Assembly: GCA_025450375.1 (NCBI GenBank)
Contig: JANWHO010000169.1
Location: 1 to 10,331, forward strand
Direction of reading: 5' to 3'
Source: Chloroflexota bacterium
GTDB lineage: Bacteria; Chloroflexota; UBA5177; JANWHV01
DNA: 10,331 nucleotides
Made by a program: the position numbers and the translations under genes. Shown here in pieces: positions 1 through 7,571 of the stretch. The notes beneath the pieces were generated by a model. The model was given only the letters and a program-made list of their open reading frames with translations. It had not been told where the DNA came from and made no database searches. How positions within the stretch are numbered: position 1 is the stretch's first letter; the number at the start of each line of letters is the position of its first letter.

Positions 1-732
1 AACCTTACCCTGATCCGCATGACCCCGGACCTGATTTACGATCAAATGATCGGCGCCGGATGTGCCAGTGGGTTAATCTTCTCCTGGGGCGGCAATCCTG
101 GGGTTGGTTCCCTTCATCGGTTCCGTGACGCGGTGGAGCATGACTGGCCGCGGTCCCTGGCCATTGAAGAACATAGCCATGCCGCCCTGGCAAACGCCTA
201 CGTCGCTGGGGCATCGAACCTTCCGTTCGCGGTCTTCCGCGGCTACGCCGGGACCGACTTACCGAAGGTAAATCCGCGCATCCGAACCGTCCACTGCCCG
301 TTTACCGGCGAGGAATTGGCGGCGGTGCCCGCCGTGCGGCCTGATGTAACCGTCATTCACGCGCAGCGGGCCGACCGGAAGGGCAACGTCCTGCTCTGGG
401 GCATCCTGGGGGTGCAGAAGGAGGCAATCCTGGCCGCCCGCCGCTCGATCGTGGTGGTCGAGGAGATCGTGGATGACCTGGACACCTGGCCCAACGCCTG
501 CATCTTGCCCGGTTGGGCGCTCTCGGCCGTCTGCCGCGTGCCCGGCGGCGCCCACCCCTCCTACGCGATGGGATACTATGAGCGTGACAACCGCTTCTAC
601 CTGGCGTGGGATGCCATAGCCCGCACCCGCGAGGGCTTCCAGGCGTGGATCACCCGGCACGTCCGGGAGACGAACGATTTCTCGGAGTACACTCGTGTCC
701 TGCGGGAGTCTTCCACGAAGGGCGGATCATGA
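1..732 (+). CDS. pcaI: 3-oxoadipate CoA-transferase subunit A, glutaconate/IpdA-type (5' partial)
   Basis: Subunit A of a two-subunit class I CoA transferase, which would move CoA from succinyl-CoA to 3-oxoadipate in the cytoplasm, the penultimate step of the beta-ketoadipate pathway. The frame is open from base 1, with in-frame codons before the first ATG at 19 (it reads NLTLIRMTPDLIYDQ), so the true N-terminus, roughly 50-80 residues, lies outside the window. Visible family features are the SWGGNPGVGS stretch, the EEHSHAALANAYVAGAS block, the conserved FRGYAGTDL, and HAQRADRKGN followed by WGILGVQKEA. These resemble the long A subunits of glutaconate CoA-transferase and IpdA more than the short SCOT-type PcaI of Pseudomonas. 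The stop overlaps the start of subunit B in an ATGA, suggesting translational coupling. The family is clear; 3-oxoadipate as substrate is inferred from the neighbouring pca genes, and another dicarboxylic acid remains possible. Confidence 0.85.
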   Translation, partial: NLTLIRMTPDLIYDQMIGAGCASGLIFSWGGNPGVGSLHRFRDAVEHDWPRSLAIEEHSHAALANAYVAGASNLPFAVFRGYAGTDLPKVNPRIRTVHCPFTGEELAAVPAVRPDVTVIHAQRADRKGNVLLWGILGVQKEAILAARRSIVVVEEIVDDLDTWPNACILPGWALSAVCRVPGGAHPSYAMGYYERDNRFYLAWDAIARTREGFQAWITRHVRETNDFSEYTRVLRESSTKGGS

Positions 733-1508
733 TGACGGAACCGGAGTTCACTACTACGGAGATGATGACCGTGGCGGCGGCGCGCAGGCTGAATAATGGT
801 GACGTGTGCTTCGTGGGGATCGGTCTCCCCTCCACGGCGGCGAACCTGGCCCGCCTCACTCACGCGCCGGATTTGGTGCTCATGTACGAATCGGGACCAA
901 TCGGGGCCAGGCCGCGAGTTCTACCGTTGTCCATTGGGGACGGCGAGTTAGCCGCGACCGCCGATACGGTAGTGTCCACTCCGGAAATGTTCCGCTACTG
1001 GCTGCAAGGCGGCAGGATCGATGTCGGCTTTCTCGGCGCGGCGCAGATTGACCGGTTTGGGAATCTCAACACGACGGTGATTGGCCCCTACGATCGTCCT
1101 GGTACCCGGTTGCCTGGGGCTGGGGGGGCGCCCGAGATCGCGGGGTCGGCCCGAAAGGTGCTGATCATTCTCAAGCACTCACCGCGCGCATTCGTGGAAC
1201 GGCTCGATTTCGTTACCTCGGTGGGTTTTTTGGATGGCGGGGACGCGAGAGCTCGGCTTGGCCTGGAGGGGAACGGGCCCGCCGCGGTGATTACGGACCT
1301 GTGCGTGCTGGAACCCGAGCCAGTGACCAAGGAGTTTGTCGTCACGTTCCTCCATCCAACGGCTACCCGCCGGCAGATCGAGGAGGCAACGGGCTGGCCG
1401 ATCCGTTTCGCCGAGGCAGTGCGTGAAGCGGCGCCGCCAACCCAGACGGAGCTGGCGGCATTACGCGATCTGCTGGAGCGCACGGCGGCGGCCCACGCGC
1501 AAGCGTAG
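729..1508 (+). CDS. pcaJ: 3-oxoadipate CoA-transferase subunit B, glutaconate/IpdB-type
   Basis: Catalytic B subunit partnering the gene just upstream, 259 residues and complete. Class I CoA transferases use a glutamate that forms a gamma-glutamyl-CoA thioester. Here it is most likely Glu54 in the YESGPIG motif, the position of the catalytic Glu54 in the beta subunit of glutaconate CoA-transferase. Further family marks are GAAQID (103-108) followed by RFGNLNTT, a glycine-rich LPGAGGA loop (128-134), and a C-terminal domain with VITDLCVLEP. I chose the ATG at 729, which overlaps the subunit A stop (ATGA); the ATG at 732 in the same frame is an equal alternative, and a purine-rich stretch lies just upstream. 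An open frame reaching back to 606 lies inside subunit A and is not needed. The length fits the GctB/IpdB family. The substrate is inferred from the operon. Confidence 0.88.
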   Translation: MMTEPEFTTTEMMTVAAARRLNNGDVCFVGIGLPSTAANLARLTHAPDLVLMYESGPIGARPRVLPLSIGDGELAATADTVVSTPEMFRYWLQGGRIDVGFLGAAQIDRFGNLNTTVIGPYDRPGTRLPGAGGAPEIAGSARKVLIILKHSPRAFVERLDFVTSVGFLDGGDARARLGLEGNGPAAVITDLCVLEPEPVTKEFVVTFLHPTATRRQIEEATGWPIRFAEAVREAAPPTQTELAALRDLLERTAAAHAQA

Positions 1509-1524
1509 CAGAGGGGAGGAACGC

Positions 1525-2229
1525 ATGGAGGACATCCGGGGGTATCGGCGCCCGATACCCGGTACACAGCCCGAATATTCGCATCTTCCCTACACCTCGA
1601 CCGCGAGGCGCGCGCCTACCAAGCCCCTGATCCTGTTGCCCCATACGCTCTCCGAGGTGACGGGGCCGGTATTCGGCTACGACAGGATCGGCGCGAATGA
1701 CCACGATCTGACCCGTCAGCACGCAGGCGAGCCGCTCGGCGAACGGATCATTGTCAGCGGGCGGGTGTTGGATGAGGACAACCGTCCAGTCCCCCAGGCG
1801 CTGATCGAACTCTGGCAGTGCAACGCGGCGGGCCGCTACCGGCATACAAATGACACGCACGCGGCGCCGCTGGACCCGAACTTTACCGGGTGCGGCCGCC
1901 TGCTGACCGATAGCGAGGGCCGATACCGCTTCGTGACCATCAAGCCAGGCGCCTACCCATGGCGGAATCACCTCAATGCCTGGCGCCCCGCGCATATTCA
2001 CTTCTCCCTGTTCGGCTCTGGTCTGTTGAGCCGCCTGGTCACCCAGATGTACTTCCCCGGCGACCCGCTCCTGCCCTACGATCCGATCTTCACCAGCATC
2101 CCAGATGAGAGGGCGCGTAACCGCCTGGTTTCCATTTTTGATTGGGACACGACCGAGCCCGAGCAGGCTCTTGGCTATCGCTTCGACATTATTTTGCGGG
2201 GCCGCGAGGCCACGCCGATGGAGACCTGA
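1525..2229 (+). CDS. pcaH: Protocatechuate 3,4-dioxygenase beta subunit
   Basis: Beta (iron-bearing) subunit of protocatechuate 3,4-dioxygenase, a cytoplasmic intradiol enzyme that splits protocatechuate with O2 to 3-carboxy-cis,cis-muconate. It has 234 residues, the usual length. The N-terminal PcaH-specific part carries YRRPIPGTQPEY and LPHTLSEVTGPVFG, followed by the intradiol beta-sandwich. All four Fe(III) ligands are visible by comparison with Pseudomonas PcaH: Tyr105 (GRYRH), Tyr144 (PGAYPWR), His157 and His159 (RPAHIHF). Arg154 matches the conserved arginine that precedes them. Also conserved are LDPNFTGCGR and the C-terminal YRFDIILRG. The start is the ATG at 1525, preceded by a strong GGGGAGGA (1513-1520); the frame is open further upstream, but that part overlaps subunit B. 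It begins 16 nt after the CoA transferase and ends 1 nt before pcaG. The enzyme should be active as read. Confidence 0.97.
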   Translation: MEDIRGYRRPIPGTQPEYSHLPYTSTARRAPTKPLILLPHTLSEVTGPVFGYDRIGANDHDLTRQHAGEPLGERIIVSGRVLDEDNRPVPQALIELWQCNAAGRYRHTNDTHAAPLDPNFTGCGRLLTDSEGRYRFVTIKPGAYPWRNHLNAWRPAHIHFSLFGSGLLSRLVTQMYFPGDPLLPYDPIFTSIPDERARNRLVSIFDWDTTEPEQALGYRFDIILRGREATPMET

Positions 2230-2230
2230 G

Positions 2231-2800
2231 GTGCGCGTGCCGGCGACCGCCTCGAACACCGTGGGGCCCTTCTTTCACCTCGGCCTGGACCGGCTCGTGG
2301 TGACGAATCTGACCGGTAGCGGCGCCCAAGGCGAGCGGGTCACCATCCAGGGACGAGTGCTGGATGGCGAAGGCATGCCGGTGAGTGACGCGGTGATCGA
2401 GATCTGGCAGGCTGACCATCACGGTATCTATGCCCATCCGGAGGACCCGCGGAATGCCTCGTGCTCTCCTGAGTTCACGGGCTTTGGCCGGATCCCCACC
2501 GAGACCGACGGATCCTTCGAGTTCACCACTATCAAGCCCGGTCCGGTTCCTGGGCCAGGGAACACCCCGCAAGCGCCGCACATCGTCGCGCTCGTGTTCA
2601 TGCGCGGCCTGCTCAAACACCTTCTCACTCGCCTGTACTTCCCGAATGATCCGCGGAACGTCGAGGATCCGATCCTACGCCTGGTGCCGCCGGACCGCCG
2701 CGGCACCTTGATTGCCCGGTCCCTGAACGGGAACAACCAGCAGCTGGAATGGAATATCCTACTGCAGGGACCGGCAGAGACCGTCTTTTTCGAGTATTAG
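2231..2800 (+). CDS. pcaG: Protocatechuate 3,4-dioxygenase alpha subunit
   Basis: Alpha subunit of protocatechuate 3,4-dioxygenase; it pairs with PcaH, shapes the substrate pocket and carries no iron of its own. It has 189 residues, slightly short of Pseudomonas PcaG (about 200). The N-terminal motif ATASNTVGPFFHLGL is diagnostic, and the paralogous intradiol fold is seen in GRVLDGEG, IEIWQADHHG, EFTGFGR and TIKPG. The iron ligands of PcaH are replaced, as expected (PGPVPG where PcaH has PGAYPW). Arg125 in FMRGLLKHLLTRLYF corresponds to the substrate-contacting arginine 133 of the Pseudomonas alpha subunit. The C-terminus ends in GPAETVFFEY, close to the family consensus. Start is a GTG at 2231, one base after the pcaH stop, with GGAG (2220-2223) inside the end of pcaH; this suggests translational coupling and equal subunit supply. 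An ORF extending back to 2105 only overlaps pcaH. Confidence 0.96.
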   Translation: MRVPATASNTVGPFFHLGLDRLVVTNLTGSGAQGERVTIQGRVLDGEGMPVSDAVIEIWQADHHGIYAHPEDPRNASCSPEFTGFGRIPTETDGSFEFTTIKPGPVPGPGNTPQAPHIVALVFMRGLLKHLLTRLYFPNDPRNVEDPILRLVPPDRRGTLIARSLNGNNQQLEWNILLQGPAETVFFEY

Positions 2801-2844
2801 GTACGGATTGCCTGTCTGCCACCGATCAGCCAAGGGGAATTGAC

Positions 2845-3156
2845 GTGAGCCCACCCACTCTCCCGCGGCTCCTGGAGCCTTTGTTCACCACGGAGCGGAT
2901 GCGGGAGATCTTTGCCGATCGGGGGAGACTCCAGGCCATGCTCGATTTCGAGGCGGCCCTGGCGCGCGCGGAAGCGCGAGCAGGTATCGTGCCCGCGGAG
3001 GCGGCTATCGCCATCCAGACCCGGTGCCGGGCCGAATATTTCGATATGGCAACCCTGGCCAAGGACGCCGCGGTGGCGGGTAACCTGGCCATCCCGATGG
3101 TAAAGGTGCTCACCGCTCTAGTTGTCGAGAACGGTTGGGAGGCGGCCCATCGCTAG
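2845..3156 (+). pseudogene. pcaB: Truncated 3-carboxy-cis,cis-muconate cycloisomerase (N-terminal remnant)
   Basis: N-terminal fragment of PcaB, the enzyme that lactonises 3-carboxy-cis,cis-muconate to 4-carboxymuconolactone and belongs to the fumarase/argininosuccinate-lyase superfamily. It starts at a GTG (2845) after AAGGGGA. The 103 residues match the family well: LFTTERMREIFADRGRLQ, then MLDFEAALARAEARAGIVP, and AGNLAIPMVK. Identity to the family seems to hold up to EAAHR, where a normal PcaB continues with a YVHxGATSQD motif. Here a TAG follows at once (3154-3156), and pcaD begins 25 nt later. About 350 codons are missing, including the superfamily signature GSSxMPxKxNP loop and the catalytic residues, so this piece cannot be active alone. 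No frame between 3156 and pcaD continues PcaB, so this is a deletion rather than a point stop. A genuine deletion and an assembly collapse cannot be told apart here. Confidence 0.9.
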
Positions 3157-3181
3157 CCGGAAATGGAGAGCGGCACCTGGT

Positions 3182-3961
3182 ATGCCCATGGTAGAGCTAC
3201 CCAGCGGAAGGATGCACTATCGGTTGGAGGGGCCGACTGACGCACCCGTGCTGATCCTTTCCCACTCTCTCGGGGCCGACCTGTCGATGTGGGAGCCCCA
3301 GATGCCGTGTTTCGGGCGCCGGTTCCGCGTCCTTCGCTACGACATGCGCGGACATGGGGCCACCGAGATTGCCTCGACTTCCGGCGCCATTTCCGGGCAT
3401 GGTCGAGACGTGATCGAGCTATTAGATCACCTGGGAATCCATCGCGCTCATTTTTGTGGCCTGTCCATGGGCGGGGTGATCGGGATGTGGCTGGCGGCGC
3501 GGGCCCCTGCCTACGTGGAGAAATTGGTTCTGTGCCATACCGCTGCCCGCATCGGAACACCGGAATCGTGGGACGCCCGGATCGCGACGATCCATGCCGG
3601 CGGCATGGAGGCGATCGCTCCGGTGGTGATGGCGCGTTTCTTTACCCCGTCATTCCTGGCAAGTGAAGTGGAGTCAGTCCGAGCCGTCCGTCGTGTGTTC
3701 TTGTCCACGCCGGTCGAGGGGTATGGCGCATGTTGCGCGGCCCTGCGAGGCGCGGACTTAGGCGGCGAACTCGCCTCGGTGCGCGCGCCAACCCTGATCC
3801 TTGCCGGCACGCATGACCTGGCGACGCCGCCGGGGGACGGTCAGGCCCTGGCCGAGGCGATACACGGAGGGCGCTATCTTGAGCTTGACGCGGCGCATCT
3901 CTCAAACATCGAGGCGCCTGAACGGTTCACGGAGGCTGTGCTTCGCTTCCTGGAAGCGTAA
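3182..3961 (+). CDS. pcaD: 3-oxoadipate enol-lactonase
   Basis: Cytoplasmic alpha/beta-hydrolase that opens 3-oxoadipate enol-lactone to 3-oxoadipate. It has 259 residues, the normal length (about 260). The N-terminus MVELPSGRMHYRLEG is typical of PcaD. The oxyanion-hole region SHSLGADLSMW (27-37) and the RYDMRGHG strand-turn (52-59) are present. The catalytic triad reads Ser95 in the nucleophile elbow GLSMGG (93-98), Asp212 in GTHDLATPP and His239 in DAAHLSNIE. The ATG at 3182 (MPMVELP) was chosen; GGAGAG lies at 3165-3170, and the ATG at 3188 is an alternative. The same frame is open back to 3122, but that stretch covers the pcaB fragment and has no family similarity. The gene is separate from pcaC, unlike the fused pcaL of many actinobacteria. 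Its start lies directly behind the pcaB breakpoint, yet the protein is intact. Confidence 0.95.
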   Translation: MPMVELPSGRMHYRLEGPTDAPVLILSHSLGADLSMWEPQMPCFGRRFRVLRYDMRGHGATEIASTSGAISGHGRDVIELLDHLGIHRAHFCGLSMGGVIGMWLAARAPAYVEKLVLCHTAARIGTPESWDARIATIHAGGMEAIAPVVMARFFTPSFLASEVESVRAVRRVFLSTPVEGYGACCAALRGADLGGELASVRAPTLILAGTHDLATPPGDGQALAEAIHGGRYLELDAAHLSNIEAPERFTEAVLRFLEA

Positions 3962-3974
3962 GGAGGTCAACGCC

Positions 3975-4361
3975 ATGGATGAGGCTGAGCGGAACGCGGC
4001 GGGGATGAAGGTGCGGCGTGAGGTGCTGGGCGATCAGTACGTGGATCGGGCGCGGGCGAACAAGACTGCCTTTACCGAGGAGTTTCAGGATCTGATCACG
4101 CGCTACGCCTGGGGGGAGATCTGGTCTCGTCCCGGTCTCCCCCGGCATACCCGCAGCCTGCTTACCCTGGCCATGCTGGTAGCCGGGAACCATCCGGAGG
4201 AGTTTCGTTTGCATGTGCGCGCGGCTGCCAACAACGGAGTCACCATCGATGAAATCAAGGAAGTACTCCTGCAATGCGCGATCTATTGCGGCGTCCCTGC
4301 CGCCAATAGCGCCTTCCGTGTCGCCGCCGAGGTGCTGGCAGCAGGCGAAGGCGGCGAATAG
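3975..4361 (+). CDS. pcaC: 4-carboxymuconolactone decarboxylase
   Basis: Small cytoplasmic enzyme of the CMD/AhpD-like all-helical family that decarboxylates gamma-carboxymuconolactone to 3-oxoadipate enol-lactone. It has 128 residues, normal for PcaC (about 130). Family marks are RREVLGDQYVDRA (14-26), then FQDLITRYAWGEIWSRPGL, and TRSLLTLAMLVA. The conserved active-site block EFRLHVRAAANNGVT has His80, and IDEIKEVLLQCAIYCGVPAA has Glu93. The redox CxxC of AhpD is absent, as expected for a true CMD. Start is the ATG at 3975, preceded by a perfect AGGAGGT (3961-3967) that overlaps the pcaD stop, so translation is probably coupled to pcaD. The frame extends upstream to 3801, but only inside pcaD. 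Confidence 0.96.
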   Translation: MDEAERNAAGMKVRREVLGDQYVDRARANKTAFTEEFQDLITRYAWGEIWSRPGLPRHTRSLLTLAMLVAGNHPEEFRLHVRAAANNGVTIDEIKEVLLQCAIYCGVPAANSAFRVAAEVLAAGEGGE

Positions 4362-4408
4362 CGGCCCCAGCGTTATTTCAGGTGGGGTGAATCGCAGGCC
4401 CAACCGCC

Positions 4409-4432
4409 GACCGCTGTCGCGGGGAAGCGGTC
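4409..4432. other. Hairpin between pcaC and pobA
   Basis: A perfect 7-bp inverted repeat, GACCGCT (4409-4415) and AGCGGTC (4426-4432), with a 10-base G-rich loop, lies in the 99-nt gap between pcaC and pobA. No T-run follows, so it is not a classic intrinsic terminator. It could be a processing or stabilising stem in the operon mRNA, a weak attenuator, or chance in GC-rich DNA. The rest of the gap shows no convincing promoter. Confidence 0.3.
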
Positions 4433-4448
4433 CATGAAAGAAGAGTAG

Positions 4449-5642
<1,194 letters not shown>

Positions 5643-5790
5643 TGCGTCCTCCACGGCGTGCTATCCTGAAGTGGGACTGAATCCTGATGGCCTGGCACAT
5701 GCATCTGGCGGCGCCTGGCCTCCAGTCGGCCCCGATCCGGTCCATCCCCGGGACGGCTCAGCCGCCCCTCGCTAGCAGGTAGGAGCAGCT
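5643..5790. other. Intergenic spacer between pobA and the MFS gene
   Basis: 148 bases without a supported gene. It holds the ribosome-binding site AGGTAGGAG (5777-5785) of the following transporter gene. I see no clear -35/-10 pair and no T-tailed hairpin, so read-through from pobA is possible. A 31-codon ORF (5687-5782) has no ribosome-binding site and no recognisable sequence. Confidence 0.5.
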
Positions 5791-7140
5791 ATGCCCGTGG
5801 GGGTTTCCGGAGCGCGGCCACGTCCCAGAATCGGTGGGCGTATCAAGGCATACGCGCTTAGCTTCACCGGGTTCACCGCCAACGCTCAACGTCTCTTGAT
5901 CGGAGCGACCAGCCTCTGGGTCGGGATTGGCGTGTTCGGCGTCCTGTTCAACCTGTACTTGATCGCCCTGGGCTATAGCGTGGCCTTTGTCGGCTTGTTG
6001 GCCGCCCTCTCGACGGTGGGCCAGGCAGCGGTTTCCCTGGTCCTCGGCCCGCTGCTCCGGAGTTGGCCGACCCGCACGGTAATGGCATCGGCCACCGCTC
6101 TGGTGACTGTCACCATGGCCGCTTCCGCGCTCTTCACCTCCGCTTTGGCGCTCATTGTGCTGACCCTCCTGCTGGGCGCGGCAATCGCGGCGGCCAGCAT
6201 TCCCTCGTCGCCATTCATCATGGAGCAGGCGACCGTCGACCGGCGGGCGCACCTGTTCTCCGCCTACATGGCTTCAACTAACTTTGGCTCGATGGCCGGT
6301 TCGCTCATCAGCGGGGTAATCCCAACCATTGGCGCTATCCTCCCCGTGTTGCGTGGCCATGTGGTGGTCCAGGATCGCCTCGGATTGCTCCTTGGCGCCG
6401 CGATCACGATCGTCGGCATTGGCTCTCTTTGGCGGATCACCGGTGATCGAGCGCCGGAGGAAACCGGCTCCGCTGGGCCGCATGCCACGTTCGGCGTGCC
6501 GGTCGACGAGGACGCGAGGCGGGGAGACGTGCGGGCCATGATGGCCGCGACAGCCTGTATGGCCCTGGCCCTGGGGGCCGTTTACCCCCTCTTCAACGTA
6601 TATTTTTCCACCGTACACCACGCATCGACGGCGACTATTGGTCTCCTCTACGCGGTGTCAGGAGTCCTATGTACCGCCGGTTCGTTCCTGGGCCCGGTCG
6701 TGGCCCGGTCGGGGGCGCTCCCTGGGCTGGTGGCGACACGGGCGCTCACCGCGCCCATCCTCCTGCTCTTCTGGATTCATCCCTCGCTGGCTATCGTGTT
6801 CGCGGCCTATATTGGCCGCAACATTCTGGGCCAGATCACGGGCACCCTGGAGAACGCCTTCACCATGGAGCGGGTACCGGCGCACATGCGCGCCGGAGTG
6901 GCCAATTGGCGGACCTTCGCCTTTAACGCTGGGTGGACGGTGGCTTCGCTTGCGGCCGGCGCCGTCGTCTCCCGCTATGGCTTCGATCCGGTCTTCGTGA
7001 CCAGCGCCGCCCTGACCACAGTCGGCGTCCTGATCTGGTACCGCCGCTTTGGCCGGCGGGACTTCCCGAAACGGTTCCTGATCCGGCGAGTGGCGAGGGC
7101 GGAGGAGGGGTCTGAAGTGGAAGTCCCGTTCACAACCTGA
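5791..7140 (+). CDS. MFS transporter, 12 transmembrane helices
   Basis: Inner-membrane major facilitator superfamily permease of 449 residues. Two groups of about six hydrophobic helices are seen (roughly 36-214 and 248-416), separated by a charged cytoplasmic loop (217-247, GDRAPEE to DARRGD). The tail (417-449) is Arg-rich, then acidic. A motif-A-like region after the second helix is degenerate (GPLLRSWPTRTVM, 86-98). The protein lacks the DGFD motif in helix 1 of the AAHS aromatic-acid transporters (PcaK/BenK), so it is not an evident PcaK. The start at 5791 follows AGGTAGGAG (5777-5785). It lies 148 nt after pobA on the same strand, so uptake of 4-hydroxybenzoate or protocatechuate, or export of an intermediate, is a fair guess from position only. 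MFS membership is certain; the substrate is unknown. Confidence 0.9.
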   Translation: MPVGVSGARPRPRIGGRIKAYALSFTGFTANAQRLLIGATSLWVGIGVFGVLFNLYLIALGYSVAFVGLLAALSTVGQAAVSLVLGPLLRSWPTRTVMASATALVTVTMAASALFTSALALIVLTLLLGAAIAAASIPSSPFIMEQATVDRRAHLFSAYMASTNFGSMAGSLISGVIPTIGAILPVLRGHVVVQDRLGLLLGAAITIVGIGSLWRITGDRAPEETGSAGPHATFGVPVDEDARRGDVRAMMAATACMALALGAVYPLFNVYFSTVHHASTATIGLLYAVSGVLCTAGSFLGPVVARSGALPGLVATRALTAPILLLFWIHPSLAIVFAAYIGRNILGQITGTLENAFTMERVPAHMRAGVANWRTFAFNAGWTVASLAAGAVVSRYGFDPVFVTSAALTTVGVLIWYRRFGRRDFPKRFLIRRVARAEEGSEVEVPFTT

Positions 7141-7158
7141 GCCGCGAACCTTTAACTT
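7129..7158 (+). promoter_or_regulatory. Possible weak promoter before the YjbR-like gene
   Basis: TTCACA (7129-7134), five of six bases of a -35 box, is followed after 17-18 bases by an AT-rich stretch, TTTAACTTTA (7151-7160), that could hold a weak -10. This is the only AT-rich pocket near the start at 7183 and overlaps the end of the MFS gene. The -10 match is poor, so this is a suggestion only. Confidence 0.2.
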
Positions 7159-7182
7159 TATGTCATAGGAGGTCCGTCAATC

Positions 7183-7536
7183 ATGAGTATTCCAGCCGCC
7201 ACCCCGGAGGAGCGTTACGCGACGATCGTTGAGGCGCTTCGGGAGTTCCCCGAGGTCACGCACGCGGCGGATGGTCCCCCCACGAAGAGAAGCTTCGGTT
7301 CAACGGAGCTGAAGGTCAAAGGCAAAATCTTTGCCATGCTGAATCACGGGAGGCTGGTGGTCAAGGTTCCCCGGGCTCGGGTAGACGCGCTCATTGCCTC
7401 TGGCGATGGTGAACGCTTCGATCCGCGCCATGATGGCCGGCTGATGAAAGAGTGGGTGGTCATCGACCCCACTTCTCAGGAGGAGTGGCTATCCCTGGCC
7501 CAGGAAGCGCTGAGGTTCGTCGCCTCGAAGGCTTGA
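7183..7536 (+). CDS. MmcQ/YjbR family protein
   Basis: Small soluble protein of 117 residues, of the MmcQ/YjbR (DUF419) family with a CyaY-like alpha/beta fold. The family pattern is clear: FGSTELKVKGKIFAML, then GRLVVKVPRARVDALI, ERFDPRHDGRLMKEWVVI and a C-terminal EEWLSLAQEALRFV helix. The family is often called DNA-binding by analogy, but no biochemical role is established, and none is visible here. The ATG at 7183 follows an ideal AGGAGGT (7167-7173). It sits 42 nt after the MFS gene and faces the sigma factor gene tail to tail, with 28 nt between the coding ends. A link with aromatic catabolism is not indicated; it may simply be the last gene before the convergent junction. Confidence 0.88.
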   Translation: MSIPAATPEERYATIVEALREFPEVTHAADGPPTKRSFGSTELKVKGKIFAMLNHGRLVVKVPRARVDALIASGDGERFDPRHDGRLMKEWVVIDPTSQEEWLSLAQEALRFVASKA

Positions 7537-7558
7537 GGATTCAGGTCAGTGGACTCGG

Positions 7559-7571
7559 CCCCTGCTAGGGG
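7559..7571. terminator. Short hairpin at the convergent junction
   Basis: CCCCT (7559-7563) and AGGGG (7567-7571) form a 5-bp stem with a 3-base loop exactly where the YjbR-like gene (+) and the sigma factor gene (-) converge; the stem overlaps the sigma factor stop codon. There is no T-run on either side, so bidirectional termination is possible but not shown. Confidence 0.25.

Noticed and set aside
1363..2259. Long minus-strand ORF of 298 codons
   Set aside because: It lies opposite pcaH, whose iron ligands and family motifs are unmistakable; its translation is Arg/Ala-rich without any known motif. It is a GC-rich shadow frame.
3122..3181. Upstream in-frame extension of pcaD
   Set aside because: These 20 codons overlap the pcaB fragment and show no PcaD similarity; the family N-terminus starts at 3182 or 3188.
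3157..3240. Possible continuation of PcaB after the stop (reads YAHGRATQRKD, faintly like YVHxGATSQD)
   Set aside because: It overlaps the conserved start of pcaD, soon ends in a stop, and no further PcaB sequence follows. The likeness is probably chance.
5687..5782. 31-codon ORF between pobA and the MFS gene
   Set aside because: No ribosome-binding site and no recognisable sequence; overlaps the leader of the MFS gene.
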